Positions 48,613-57,759 of a DNA stretch of 64,000 nucleotides are shown here, one piece after another. How positions within the stretch are numbered: position 1 is the first letter of the stretch; every line of letters starts with the position of its first letter. This stretch comes from Mesorhizobium caraganae (GTDB lineage Bacteria; Pseudomonadota; Alphaproteobacteria; Rhizobiales; Rhizobiaceae): NCBI RefSeq assembly GCF_016836705.1, contig NZ_JAFCGY010000029.1, positions 1-64,000 of the forward strand, in the 5' to 3' direction. The position numbers and the translations under genes are program-made. Under the pieces are notes generated by a model. It had not been told where the DNA came from. It worked only from the letters and a program-made list of their open reading frames with translations, and did not search any database.

Positions 48613-49002
48613 TCAGCGCGGCGCAGCGTCGATGGTGACCCGGTCGGGATAGAAGGCGCCGTGGTCGCAAATCCCCGCCATCTCATCGAATGGCTGCTCA
48701 TAAGCCCACATCGCGTCCTTGCCAGCTCCACCCGCCGGCAGCACGTCCCAGTAGCTGGCGTCGCCCTTGTAGGGGCACAGCGTCGACAGCGCCGTCTTCT
48801 TGAGCTTGCGAAAGTCGATGTCCTCGAACGGGATGCAGAAGGAGAAGCGATGAGGCGGCTCGGTCACTATTTTGGCTTTCGCCGACGAGGCGATGATGGC
48901 GCCATTGGCAAACACGACGACACGCCCCTTGAAGGGCTCGACGGTGATCACCTTGCCCGGATTGCGCCGAAAGCCGGGCGACGGGTTCGCATGCTGATCC
49001 AC
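48613..49002 (-). CDS. DUF427 family protein
   Basis: A 129-residue protein with the DUF427 pattern: RVVVFANGAIIASSAKAKIVTE, then LCPYKGDASYWDV and a closing FYPDRVTIDA. This small beta-rich fold is widespread in bacteria and fungi; some members are linked to nucleotidyl transfer or redox, but the function is not established. Follows the 33-residue RiPP-like peptide gene by 45 bases in the same direction. Confidence 0.87.
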   Translation of the reverse strand: MDQHANPSPGFRRNPGKVITVEPFKGRVVVFANGAIIASSAKAKIVTEPPHRFSFCIPFEDIDFRKLKKTALSTLCPYKGDASYWDVLPAGGAGKDAMWAYEQPFDEMAGICDHGAFYPDRVTIDAAPR

Positions 49003-49047
49003 GGCCGTTCTCCTTGTCTGCAGTAGCTCCGAAGCCGATCGAAGCCG

Positions 49048-49149
49048 TCAGCTGCCGTTTTCGACGGGGCCCGACAGGATGATCACTGCCGTGACGCGGG
49101 TCAGTTTTTCGCGCTTCTGAAGCCTTGGCTTCTCGTATGTCTTCTTCAT
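49048..49149 (-). CDS. Putative RiPP-precursor-like peptide
   Basis: A 33-residue peptide, MKKTYEKPRLQKREKLTRVT followed by AVIILSGPVENGS. The leader contains YxxPxL (Tyr5, Pro8, Leu10), the recognition motif of lasso-type precursors, and a Thr before the candidate core. Many Rhizobiales encode such orphan precursors, with maturases elsewhere. AAGGAAG precedes the ATG. No lasso cyclase, protease or transporter is in this window, so maturation is unproven. Confidence 0.6.
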   Translation of the reverse strand: MKKTYEKPRLQKREKLTRVTAVIILSGPVENGS

Positions 49150-49832
49150 CGTTCTTCCTTTTCTTGACGTCTGCAGCCTACCGGTGTGCGATCATGGCTC
49201 GAAGGGACAACAGGCGCATCTCCCGTCCGGCCGATGCGCGGCCGTCGGAAATCAGGGTGAGCGTGGCAAGAATGATTCCCAGATGTTTCCCGCGATCCAA
49301 CGACGGTGGATTTATCTCAGCCGGCACGACCATGCTTGGGCTGGGCGGAACACGGTTTTGGGGAATGCGGCCCTGGCGGCACAACTGCCAGGCTTAGGCA
49401 GGCCGGAACAGCGTTTTGGGCTATGCGGACCAGCGGCGACGGCGATGGCCGCTTGGCGTCGGCATAGCCTCGCGAAATAATCGACAATACGAGACAACAG
49501 CCAAGACTCTATCAAATCAAGGCGACTCGGTCTGAATGTTCGCCTTTTGAGCAAAACATCTAAAATAAATTGTCGATGGACGAACTATCACTTCCAAAAA
49601 GTTTCGATTTTATCCTTATTAACCAAATCTTAACCAAAATTATCCGATACAATTGAAGCTATTCATCTGTCGTAATCCGAATCTAAGTTGCACTAATCAT
49701 TACGCTGATCGCTTTTGACATTGCCGATATCGTTGATGTCTTTGCGGGGCGTATAGTGGGAGGGGCTGCAGGGTTGAAATCCGGGTAAGGACTGTTCGCG
49801 AGGAACGGTCTGCCCGACGGAGGAACATACGT
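49150..49832. other. Gene-free region before the chaperone-usher locus
   Basis: A 680-base stretch with the imperfect direct repeat at 49333-49440 and a markedly AT-rich segment from about 49540 to 49700. Open frames here lack ribosome sites and protein-like features. The promoter of the chaperone-usher operon should lie at its right end. Confidence 0.55.
49333..49440. repeat. Imperfect direct repeat of about 48 bp
   Basis: 49333-49380 and 49391-49440 share most positions, including CGGAACA-CG-TTTTGGG and ATGCGG. Each contains a G-rich end. They lie in the gene-free stretch before the chaperone-usher locus. Confidence 0.5.
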
Positions 49833-50324
49833 ATGAGATTGCTGAAATATGCGCTGCTGGCGGGAGCGTCGCTGCTTCCAACCTTGCCCGCGATCGCCGC
49901 GACCGCGACCGGAAATCTGACCGTGCGCATCACGATCACAAATGAATGCAAGGTCCAGACAGGAAGCGATCTCAATTTCGGGTCACACGGCGTCATCGAC
50001 GCCAATATCGACGTGGACAGCACCATCGGCGTGCAGTGCACGACCGGCCAGACCTATGATGTGGGTCTGGGTGTCGGGCTTGGCGCGGGCGCGACCACCG
50101 CGGTCCGCAAGATGACCGGACCGGCGTCGGCGACAATCAACTACACGATCTACAGGGAAAGCACCCGCACGCAGCTCTGAGGGACAACGATTCCCACGGA
50201 AACGGTTTCGGGAACCGGCAATGGCAGCGTGCAGAACATTACGGTCTATGGCCGTGTTCCAACGCAAACGACGCCGGGGGCAGGCCTCTACACCGACACC
50301 GTTGCGATCACCGTAACCTACTGA
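49833..50324 (+). pseudogene. Spore coat U domain pilin-like subunit, interrupted by Trp-to-UGA
   Basis: The full frame would encode 163 residues: signal peptide LLAGASLLPTLPAIA, then a SCPU domain (NECKVQTGSDLNFGSHGVID). A TGA at 50178-50180 ends it after 115 residues (STRTQL). The same frame continues with GTTIPTETVSGTGNG and GRVPTQTTPGAGLYTDTVAI to a proper stop at 50322. In the intact paralogue at the end of the operon the same position is Trp (RTQPWGD), so a single TGG-to-TGA change explains the stop. GGAGG precedes the ATG. First gene of the chaperone-usher operon. Confidence 0.85.
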
Positions 50325-50349
50325 CCAACGACGCCAATACGAGGACGAC

Positions 50350-51072
50350 ATGCGATCCATGCTTTCATGCATTGGCGCCACGGCTATTCTGTTGCTGTGC
50401 GCCGGTCTCTCACACGCTGCTTCGCTCAGGGTGGCGCCGACAGGTCTTGAGCTGATCGCTCCCGACGCCTCGGCGGTTCTCAACCTCAGCAACGACGACA
50501 CCAAGCGGCCGATCAATGTGCAGATCAGGGTCTTCGCATGGAGCCAGTCCGGCGGCATCGAGACGCTGACGCCAACCACGGATGTCGTCGCCAGCCCACC
50601 ATCGACCAAGCTCGGACCCAACGCCCAATACGTGGTTCGCGTCGTGCGGGTCTCGAAGGCGCCAGTGCGCGCCGAAGAGAGCTACCGCGTCATCGTCGAC
50701 GAACTGCCCGACCCCTCGCGCAAGAAAGCCGGTACGGTTGCGCTCGCGCTGCGCTATTCGGTGCCGGTGTTCTTCCGCAACGCCGACGCAGCCGCGCCGG
50801 CGATCGCGTGGAGCCTTTCGCGCAATGGCGGCAGCCTGATGCTCACCGCCAGCAACAGCGGCCAGAGCCGCTTTCGCCTGTCCAACCTGACGCTGACCCA
50901 GGGCGGCAAGAAGCTCGGCAACCGAAACGGGCTTGTCGGCTATGTGCTGGGCGGCGCGACCATGCAGTGGCCGATCGGCAGCAGCAAATCACTGTCCGCG
51001 GGCTCCGTGCTTTTGAAGGCACAGAGCGATCTTGGACCCTTCGATGCCAAAGTTGCCGTCAAGGGCCGCTAG
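50350..51072 (+). CDS. Periplasmic pilus/fimbrial chaperone
   Basis: A 240-residue precursor with a signal peptide ending in SHA near residue 23. Two Ig-like domains of the PapD family: LRVAPTGLELIAPDASAVLNL, QYVVRVVRVSKAPVRAEESYRVIVDELP (shown here as VVRVSKAPVRAEESYR), then the second domain with RFRLSNLTLTQGGK. It holds SCPU-type subunits in the periplasm and donates a strand. Starts 26 bases after the subunit pseudogene and overlaps the usher gene by 29 bases. Confidence 0.88.
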   Translation: MRSMLSCIGATAILLLCAGLSHAASLRVAPTGLELIAPDASAVLNLSNDDTKRPINVQIRVFAWSQSGGIETLTPTTDVVASPPSTKLGPNAQYVVRVVRVSKAPVRAEESYRVIVDELPDPSRKKAGTVALALRYSVPVFFRNADAAAPAIAWSLSRNGGSLMLTASNSGQSRFRLSNLTLTQGGKKLGNRNGLVGYVLGGATMQWPIGSSKSLSAGSVLLKAQSDLGPFDAKVAVKGR

Positions 51073-53461
51073 CACCGCGATTGTCGTCGCGCTCGCGACT
51101 TTCACACCTTGCCCGCCAGTGAACTCGCAAGAACTGCCGGCCGTGACGAACACTGAACAGCCTGATCCCGTTTTGCCGGCCGGCCGCAGCCTCTATCTGG
51201 AGGTGTTCATCAACGACGTCTCTACGAAACTGATCGGCAATTTCACCGAGATGCCGGATGGCGGCCTGGCGGCGACGGCGCAAGAGCTGAAGGAGGTCGG
51301 GTTGAAGCCGCCGGAGGGTGCCCAAGGTGCTGGCGGCCTGGTCAGGCTCGACCAATTGGCGGACGTGTCGTTCCAGATCGACGAAGCGGCGCAGCGGCTC
51401 TACGTCACCGCCGCCAATAACAGCCGCGAGGCGCGCATCGTCGATCTCGGCTTGCGCTTGCAAGACCGGCCGGCGCCGCAATCGGGCTATGGCGCGGTGC
51501 TCAACTACTCGCTGTTTGCCAGCTCAAACACATTGTTCGACGGCGACAACGAACTGTTCCAGGGCATCTCGGGCGGCTTCGACGCGCGTGCGTTCAGCCC
51601 CTATGGAACGCTCAGCCAATCGTTCATCGCCGGCTATTCCGACGGCAGGCTCGGCGGCTTCACGCGGCTCAACACGACCTGGAGCTATTCCGACCCCGAC
51701 CGGCTGATGACCTACCGGGCCGGCGACTTCGTCTCCGGCGGACTGTCATGGACGCGGCCCGTCTATCTCGGCGGCATCCAGGCGCAGCGCAATTTTAGCC
51801 TGCGCTCGGATCTGGTGACATTGCCCCTGCCCTCCTTCGGCGGCACGGCGGCGGTGCCGTCGACACTCGAGGTCTATACGCAAAACGTGCGCACCTATTC
51901 CGGCGACATCCAGCCCGGACCTTTCCAGGTCACCAATCTGCCGGTGTTCACCGGCGCCGGGCAAGCGCGGGTGGTGCTGCGCGACAGCCTCGGGCGCGAG
52001 ACCACCGCCACCTTGCCGTTCTATGCATCCAGCATGCTGCTGCGTCAGGGACTGCTCGATTTTTCCGTCGAGGCGGGCATGGCGCGGCGCAATTTCGGCA
52101 TCTCCTCCGACGACTATGACGGCCGCGTCATGGGCGTAGCCACGGCGCGCTACGGCCTGAGCGACCGGCTGACGCTGGAAGCCCATGCCGAGGGCGGCGG
52201 CGACCTGATCAATGGCGGCGTCGGCGCTGCCTTTTCGCTCGGACCTTACGGTGCGGCGTCGGTGGCGGCGGCGGGCAACCATCATGACGGGCGCACCGGC
52301 TCGCTGGTCGATGCCAGCGTCGAATTCGGCTATGATGGCTGGGCGATCAACGCGCACATGAAGCGGGCCTTCGGCGGCTATGAAGACATCGCCTCGGTGA
52401 CGGCGCAGCCGGTTCTCGACCCCGACGACTTCACCCGTTTCAGCGCCGGCGTGCCGCGCGCGGTCGACCAGGTGACGCTCAGCGTGCCGATGCCGCTCGA
52501 TTTCTCCAGCCTCAACCTCTCCTATACCCATTTGAAGAGCGCCGAGGGCGATACCAGCCAGATCGTCGGGCTGTCCTACAGCCAGGCGATCTTCAAGCGC
52601 AGCACGCTCTATGCCACCGCCTTTGCCGATCTCGACGACGACAGCAGCTATGGCGTGTTCGCCGGGATTTCGATCCCGTTCAACGACGACATCACAGCCT
52701 CGACAGGCGTCGAGCAAGGGCCTGACGGCCTCAATGTCGTTGCCGACCTCGCCAAGTCGGAACGGGCGGAGGACTTCAGCATCGGCTGGCAGTTGCGAAC
52801 GTCGGAGGGTGAGGTCCCCAACCGCTCGGCCGCTGTCAGCTATCGCGCGCCGTTTGCGCGTTTCCAGGCCGGCGCCCAGCAATTCGACAAGGATTTTCGC
52901 GTAACCGGCCAGATGGACGGGGCCATCGCGGTGGCGGGCGGCGGCGTGTTCGCCACCAACCGCATCGACGATGCCTTTGCCGTCGTCGATGTCGGCACGC
53001 CTGACGTCGAGGTGCTGCATCAGAACAGGCCGGTCGGAAAGACCGACAGCAAAGGCCGTATCCTGGTCACCGGGCTCAATTCCTATGAGCTGAACACGGT
53101 CTCCATCGATCCGAAGAACCTGCCCGTCGATGCCGATGTCCCGACCACCAAGGAGACCGTCGTCCCGGCCGACCGCAACGGCGTGGTGCTGAAGTTCGGC
53201 GTGTCGGAAGCGGCGCAGGCAGCCCTTGTGACGCTGGTCGATGGGAGCGGAGCGCCGCTCGAAGCCGGACTGTCGGGGCGCGTCGACGGCGGCACCGAAG
53301 ACTTCGTCGTCGGCTATGACGGGCAGGCCTACATCAAGGGCCTCGGCAAGCAGAATGTGGTGGTGGTCGGTCTGGCGGACGGCGGCTCATGCCGGGCGAC
53401 GTTCCCCTTCGAAGCGGCGCGCGGGCAGCAAGTGACGATCAAGAATGTGGTGTGCCAATGA
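51044..53461 (+). CDS. Fimbrial outer-membrane usher protein
   Basis: An 805-residue outer-membrane secretion pore. After a signal peptide it has the N-terminal chaperone-binding domain (LYLEVFINDVSTKLIGNF), the 24-strand barrel with middle plug (AFSPYGTLSQSFIAGYSDG, then VFTGAGQARVVLRDSLGRE), and C-terminal domains ending in CRATFPFEAARGQQVTIKNVVCQ (given in part: ATFPFEAARGQQVTI). It assembles and exports SCPU-type subunits delivered by the chaperone. ATG 51044 is preferred over an in-frame TTG at 51032. Confidence 0.92.
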   Translation: MPKLPSRAASTAIVVALATFTPCPPVNSQELPAVTNTEQPDPVLPAGRSLYLEVFINDVSTKLIGNFTEMPDGGLAATAQELKEVGLKPPEGAQGAGGLVRLDQLADVSFQIDEAAQRLYVTAANNSREARIVDLGLRLQDRPAPQSGYGAVLNYSLFASSNTLFDGDNELFQGISGGFDARAFSPYGTLSQSFIAGYSDGRLGGFTRLNTTWSYSDPDRLMTYRAGDFVSGGLSWTRPVYLGGIQAQRNFSLRSDLVTLPLPSFGGTAAVPSTLEVYTQNVRTYSGDIQPGPFQVTNLPVFTGAGQARVVLRDSLGRETTATLPFYASSMLLRQGLLDFSVEAGMARRNFGISSDDYDGRVMGVATARYGLSDRLTLEAHAEGGGDLINGGVGAAFSLGPYGAASVAAAGNHHDGRTGSLVDASVEFGYDGWAINAHMKRAFGGYEDIASVTAQPVLDPDDFTRFSAGVPRAVDQVTLSVPMPLDFSSLNLSYTHLKSAEGDTSQIVGLSYSQAIFKRSTLYATAFADLDDDSSYGVFAGISIPFNDDITASTGVEQGPDGLNVVADLAKSERAEDFSIGWQLRTSEGEVPNRSAAVSYRAPFARFQAGAQQFDKDFRVTGQMDGAIAVAGGGVFATNRIDDAFAVVDVGTPDVEVLHQNRPVGKTDSKGRILVTGLNSYELNTVSIDPKNLPVDADVPTTKETVVPADRNGVVLKFGVSEAAQAALVTLVDGSGAPLEAGLSGRVDGGTEDFVVGYDGQAYIKGLGKQNVVVVGLADGGSCRATFPFEAARGQQVTIKNVVCQ

Positions 53462-54432
53462 CAATGCCAGGCCAAATGCTGCGCGCGGCAATCGTTGCCA
53501 TCCTGGTGGCGATGTTGCCGTCGCTCGCCCGGGCGCAGAGTTGCAGCTTCAGCGTGACCAACATGAATTTCGGCCTCATCGACACGCTGTCGGGCACCGC
53601 GTCGACGTCGACGGCGACCCTCAACATGACGTGCAGCGGCAGTTTGCCGTTGCTCTTGCCCATCCTGGTCTGCCCGCATTTTGCTGCCGGCACCGGCGGC
53701 GCCTCCTCGGCGGCGGCCAGGCAGATGGTGAGCGGCGCCAACAGCCTCGACTACCAGCTCTATTCGGACCCCGGGATGAGCGTCGTCTGGGGCTCCTATG
53801 CCTGGGCCTATGCCTCGCGCCCGCCGCCGATCTTGCTGAGCCCCAACCCGCTGGGCAGTTCATCGGGCACCGCGACGATCTATGGCCGGGTTCCCGGCGG
53901 CCAGGCGACCGTTCCGCCCGGCACCTATCTGTCGACATTTTCGGGCGGGCATGTCGAGATCCGCTACCGGACGACGGCGTTGGGCAACAATTGCGACACC
54001 GGCCTGGGCACCCTGGGCGCCTCTCCGACCTTCACCATCAACGCAACGGTGCCGGCCAATTGCCTGGTCGCCACCCAGAACATCGATTTCGGCCCCAAGG
54101 GCGTGCTCGACGCCAATGTCGACGCCACCGGCCAGGTCACGGTCACCTGCACGCCGTCGACCGCCTATACGGTGTCGCTGAATGGCGGATCGACAGGCGG
54201 CACACCGACCAACCGCAAGATGTCGAAGGGTGCCGAGCGGGTCACCTACGGTCTCTACAAGGACAATGCGCGCACGCAGCCCTGGGGTGACGCCGGAACG
54301 CCGGGAAGCACGGTCGCCGGCACCGGGACCGGCGCGGCGCAACCGCTCACCGTCTACGGCCGCGTGCCGCCGCAGACCACGCCCTCGGCCGGCGTCTATA
54401 CCGACACGGTGGTGGTGACCATCACCTATTGA
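53458..54432 (+). CDS. Spore coat U domain protein with two SCPU domains (tip adhesin-like)
   Basis: A 324-residue exported protein with signal peptide IVAILVAMLPSLARA and two tandem SCPU domains: residues about 27-180 (SCSFSVTNMNFGLIDTL) and 190-324 (NCLVATQNIDFGPKGVLDANVD). The second closely matches the single-domain subunit at the start of the operon and keeps Trp where that gene has a stop. Larger two-domain subunits at the end of such operons are usually tip adhesins. ATG overlaps the usher stop (ATGA). Confidence 0.9.
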   Translation: MTMPGQMLRAAIVAILVAMLPSLARAQSCSFSVTNMNFGLIDTLSGTASTSTATLNMTCSGSLPLLLPILVCPHFAAGTGGASSAAARQMVSGANSLDYQLYSDPGMSVVWGSYAWAYASRPPPILLSPNPLGSSSGTATIYGRVPGGQATVPPGTYLSTFSGGHVEIRYRTTALGNNCDTGLGTLGASPTFTINATVPANCLVATQNIDFGPKGVLDANVDATGQVTVTCTPSTAYTVSLNGGSTGGTPTNRKMSKGAERVTYGLYKDNARTQPWGDAGTPGSTVAGTGTGAAQPLTVYGRVPPQTTPSAGVYTDTVVVTITY

Positions 54433-54544
54433 TCGCCTCGCCGCACCAGCCATCGCGCATAAATTCGCCGACGATGCAGCGGCGGAAGACGAGCACGCAG
54501 ATCATGCCTCAGGCACGAACACCCCCCGCACGGGGTGAACTAAC

Positions 54545-54576
54545 CCCCGAAAGTTGGACACAACCTTCGGGGTTTT
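54545..54576 (+). terminator. Terminator of the chaperone-usher operon
   Basis: CCCCGAAAGTTG (54545-54556) and CAACCTTCGGGG (54561-54572) form a 12-bp stem with one mismatch and a GACA loop, followed by TTTT. Confidence 0.85.
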
Positions 54577-54591
54577 GTTCGGTCTGGCGTA

Positions 54592-55269
54592 TCAGAACTT
54601 GTAGCTAAGGCCGGCCCGGATATCGTGCGTCTGGAGATCGACGTCCGCAGCCGTACCAAGACCAGCTGCGATCGAGAGAGGCTTGCTGCCGAAGTCGGTG
54701 TAGCGATATTCGACGCGAGCGATCCACTTGTCGGTGAAGGCGTGCTCGACGCCGGCGCCAGCCGTCCAGCCAATATGGGTTTCGTCGTGGAATGGTATTG
54801 TACCGCCGGGGCCCGTGCTGATCGCAGTCACTTCATACTTGGCCGCGGCCACGCCTGCCGTGATGTAAGGCATGGTCCGATCGAACGCATAGCCGGCCCG
54901 TAGCCGCGCCGACCCCGACCATTTGAGTTCGCTCTTGAGCAACGCGCCAGCACCGGCGAAGGTCGTCAGACTGTCTACATTACTGTAGGCAATGTCAGCC
55001 TCGGCACCGAGCACGAAGCGGTTCGCCATTTCCTGATTGACGCCGATATGGATGCCGCCAATAAAACCGTCCGGATCGAGCGAAGCTTCAATGGCACTGG
55101 TGGGGATGGAAAGATCGGATTTTCCGGCCGCGTAACCGAAGTGAACGCCGGCATAGAGGCCTGACCAGTCGTACTCGGCGGCAACCGGCGAGGTTTCATT
55201 GATGTCGGCCGCGGATGCGATGCCGGCAGGCGCGAGAATGAAGGCTGTGGCGAGAAGAATCGTTTTCAC
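54592..55269 (-). CDS. Outer-membrane beta-barrel protein (Omp25/RopB-like)
   Basis: A 225-residue protein with signal peptide LLATAFILAPAGIASA and an eight-stranded barrel typical of the alphaproteobacterial Omp25 family: YDWSGLYAGVHFGYAAGKSD, then GGIHIGVNQEMANRFVLGAE, LRAGYAFDRTMPYITAGVA, and a C-terminal aromatic end (RAGLSYKF). Such proteins are major surface antigens that link the outer membrane to the envelope. AraC-type gene lies upstream on the same strand but about 310 bases away. Confidence 0.9.
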   Translation of the reverse strand: MKTILLATAFILAPAGIASAADINETSPVAAEYDWSGLYAGVHFGYAAGKSDLSIPTSAIEASLDPDGFIGGIHIGVNQEMANRFVLGAEADIAYSNVDSLTTFAGAGALLKSELKWSGSARLRAGYAFDRTMPYITAGVAAAKYEVTAISTGPGGTIPFHDETHIGWTAGAGVEHAFTDKWIARVEYRYTDFGSKPLSIAAGLGTAADVDLQTHDIRAGLSYKF

Positions 55270-55579
55270 TGTTTGCTACCCCGATGATGTTGCGCCCCCG
55301 GGCCGTGGAAATGCTCCGCGGCGATCCGGGCGGTGTCGAGGTTTTGCATTGTTCGCCGGCGGCGTCTTGGGCTGAGCCGCACTGGAATTGTCCTGGAAAG
55401 CGCTGCGGCACTTGCGCAATCAGTGTGGCCGTTCGGCATCAGGCGATGGGCCTGCAAAGCGTTCGAAAAAATTCAACCGACGCGCTCAAGCTCTTGTTTT
55501 TATGAATGTGGAGATCCCAAAACGGCTCCGCACCCTCCAGTCTGAGGGCGAGGGTGTGCCTTCGGGCGACATGGGTATT
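55270..55579. other. Intergenic region between omp and araC-type genes
   Basis: A 310-base gap between two minus-strand genes. It should hold the promoter of the outer-membrane protein. No gene, repeat or clear operator seen. Confidence 0.5.
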
Positions 55580-56545
55580 TTAGCGGGCGCCGCTCGGTGT
55601 CGAGCCGAAGCGACGGCGGAAACAGCGATTGAAGTAGGATACGTCGGAGAAGCCGCTGAGCAGCGCGATCTCGCTGATCCGCATCCTGTCGTTGCGACGG
55701 TCGGCGAGCATGCGATGAGCCCTCTGCAGGCGCAGTTCGAGAACGCGCGCAGCGAAACTCGTCCCGGTCTCCTGCAGGAGATCATGGACATAGCGCGGGG
55801 ACAGCCGCAGTTGCTGGGCGATGCGCTGGGCCGAAATGGCAGGATCGGCGAAATTGTCCCGGATCTTGTCCAGGATGGCCTGCAGCCTTGCCGCGCGCAG
55901 CCCGCGCAGTCCCGCCAGTTCGGCGGGCTCGCCCTTCGCCCCGGTCGCCAGGCCGAGCAGGTCGACGATCGTTTCGGTGGCATGGGCGACGAGATCCGGC
56001 GAGACCAAGGCGGGTCCAGATCTCAGAAAGCTGCAATAGCGCTTGAGCATATCGAGCGCCTCATTGCCGGCGCCGATGGTCAGCGCCAGCCGGTCGTCGA
56101 TATTGGCGAAGGCTTTCTCCAGGGTTTCGCGGGGCACCACCACATTGGCCCAGATGTTCCAGTCGCTGCCGTACATTTCCAGCGCTTCCGAAGCCGAGAC
56201 CAGCGCGGCTTCGCCCTTGCCCACACTATAGTCACGGCCGACCTGGGCACCGCTCAGCAGCGTGTCGCCATTGTTGACGAGCAGCAGATAGCCGTCGCGC
56301 CCATCGTCGGCGATATTGCGCTCCTTGCGGCTGGCATGCTGGATCGTTCCAGCCATCTGCCCGAGCACCACCGGCCCGACAGCGGTCGCTTCGATTGCCG
56401 CCTCGAACGGCCGGTTGTCGGAGATGGCATATTCGACCGACCAAATCTCGGCGACATGGATGTCCTGCCAGAGCGCGAAACGCGAGCGGTCGTCGAGATG
56501 CGCCGGCAGGTCGACCGACGAGAAGACATTCTTTTTCAAGGGCAA
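55580..56545 (-). CDS. AraC family transcriptional regulator
   Basis: A 321-residue regulator. The N-terminal 200 residues fit the AraC-binding-like (AraC_binding_2) domain (VNNGDTLLSGAQVGRDYSVGKGEAALVSAS, quoted in part). The C-terminal double HTH reads RDNFADPAISAQRIAQQLRLSPRYVHDLLQ, then RISEIALLSGFSDVSYFNRCFRRRFG, with the SGFSD-SYFNR-FRRRFG signature intact. Ligand unknown. Located between the porin and the liv-type operon; either could be a target. Confidence 0.9.
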   Translation of the reverse strand: MPLKKNVFSSVDLPAHLDDRSRFALWQDIHVAEIWSVEYAISDNRPFEAAIEATAVGPVVLGQMAGTIQHASRKERNIADDGRDGYLLLVNNGDTLLSGAQVGRDYSVGKGEAALVSASEALEMYGSDWNIWANVVVPRETLEKAFANIDDRLALTIGAGNEALDMLKRYCSFLRSGPALVSPDLVAHATETIVDLLGLATGAKGEPAELAGLRGLRAARLQAILDKIRDNFADPAISAQRIAQQLRLSPRYVHDLLQETGTSFAARVLELRLQRAHRMLADRRNDRMRISEIALLSGFSDVSYFNRCFRRRFGSTPSGAR

Positions 56546-56777
56546 CCGCGTCTTTCTGCGTGCGCGTCTTCAGTCGGAGGCGCAATCTATTGGACCAGTT
56601 AAACTGTTGTCCAGAGGCAAGCAATATCCTTGCGGTGCAAGACAATTTCACTGCTGTTGGAGACAAGAATCCGACCGAAATTCACCTGCCTGAATACAAA
56701 TACCGTAGAATGCCTGCTCGAATCAGCGACCCGGATCGCGACGCTGCGAGGCCAAGGGCTGAAGCGCGCGGACGACG

Positions 56778-57758
56778 TCAGGCTCCGTTGCGACCGCCGC
56801 CGGGTGACAGCCACCGCGCGTAGATCTCGCCGACGATGCCGCGGCGGAAGACCAGCACGCAGATCATGAAGATCAGCCCGGTGGCGATGGTCACCGGGAA
56901 GCCCGAGGTGGCGAGGGTGTTTTCCAGGCCGACGACGAGGCCGGCGCCGACGACGGGGCCGACCATGGTGCCGATGCCGCCGAGCAGCGTCATCAGGATC
57001 ACCTCGCCCGACATCTGCCAGGTGACGTCGGTGAGCGTGGCGAACTGGAAGACGATCGCCTTGGTGGCGCCGGCAAGGCCGGCTAGCGCTGCCGACATGA
57101 CGAAAGCGGCGAGCTTGTAGCGGCCGACCGAATAGCCCAGCGAAATGGCGCGGTTCTCGTTCTCGCGGATCGAACGCAGGATCATGCCGAAGGGCGAGTT
57201 GACGATGCGCCAGACGGCGAAGACGCCGATGAGGAAAACGGCGAGAACGAAGAAGTACATGTTCAGCGTGACGTTGAGATCGACGATGCCGAACAGATGC
57301 CCGCGCGGCACGCCCTGTATGCCGTCCTCGCCTTCGGTGAACGGCGCCTGGACGCAGAAGAAGTAGAACATCTGCGCCAGCGCCAGTGTGATCATCGAGA
57401 AATAGATTCCTTGCCGGCGAATAGCGAGGAAGCCCATGACCAGTCCGAGCACGGCCGCGCCGGCGGTGCCGAGCAGGATGCCGGCTTCCGGCGGCCAGCC
57501 CCAGTCCTTGACGGCGTAGGCACAGAAATAGGCGGCGGCGCCGTAGAAGGTGGCATGGCCGAAGGACAACAGCCCGGTGTAGCCGAGCAGCAGGTTGAAG
57601 GCGCAGGCAAACAGCGCGAAGCACAGCATCTTCATCAGGAAGATCGGGTAGACGAAGAAGGGCGCGGCGATGAGCGCCAGTATGGCCAATGCTATCAGCA
57701 CCCGCTCAAGCCGAACGGAAGCGGCGGTACGCTCTTCGTGAAGGGTCGCCTCGCTCAT
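56778..57758 (-). CDS. livM: Branched-chain amino-acid-type ABC transporter permease (LivM)
   Basis: A 326-residue inner-membrane permease with about nine membrane segments. LLLGYTGLLSFGHATFYGAAAYFCAY is the conserved N-terminal signature (quoted as LLGYTGLLSFGHATFYG) and the EAA-like loop lies in SIRENENRAISLGYSVGRYKL. Forms the channel with LivH. ATG 57758 has GGAAGGG 9 bases upstream and lies one base after the livH stop. Last gene of the operon. Confidence 0.92.
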   Translation of the reverse strand: MSEATLHEERTAASVRLERVLIALAILALIAAPFFVYPIFLMKMLCFALFACAFNLLLGYTGLLSFGHATFYGAAAYFCAYAVKDWGWPPEAGILLGTAGAAVLGLVMGFLAIRRQGIYFSMITLALAQMFYFFCVQAPFTEGEDGIQGVPRGHLFGIVDLNVTLNMYFFVLAVFLIGVFAVWRIVNSPFGMILRSIRENENRAISLGYSVGRYKLAAFVMSAALAGLAGATKAIVFQFATLTDVTWQMSGEVILMTLLGGIGTMVGPVVGAGLVVGLENTLATSGFPVTIATGLIFMICVLVFRRGIVGEIYARWLSPGGGRNGA

Positions 57759-57759
57759 C

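Noticed and set aside
50178..50180. UGA as selenocysteine codon or as Trp by code change
   Set aside because: No SECIS-like element was seen after the codon, other genes in the window use TGA as a normal stop, and the paralogue has TGG. A nonsense mutation is simpler.
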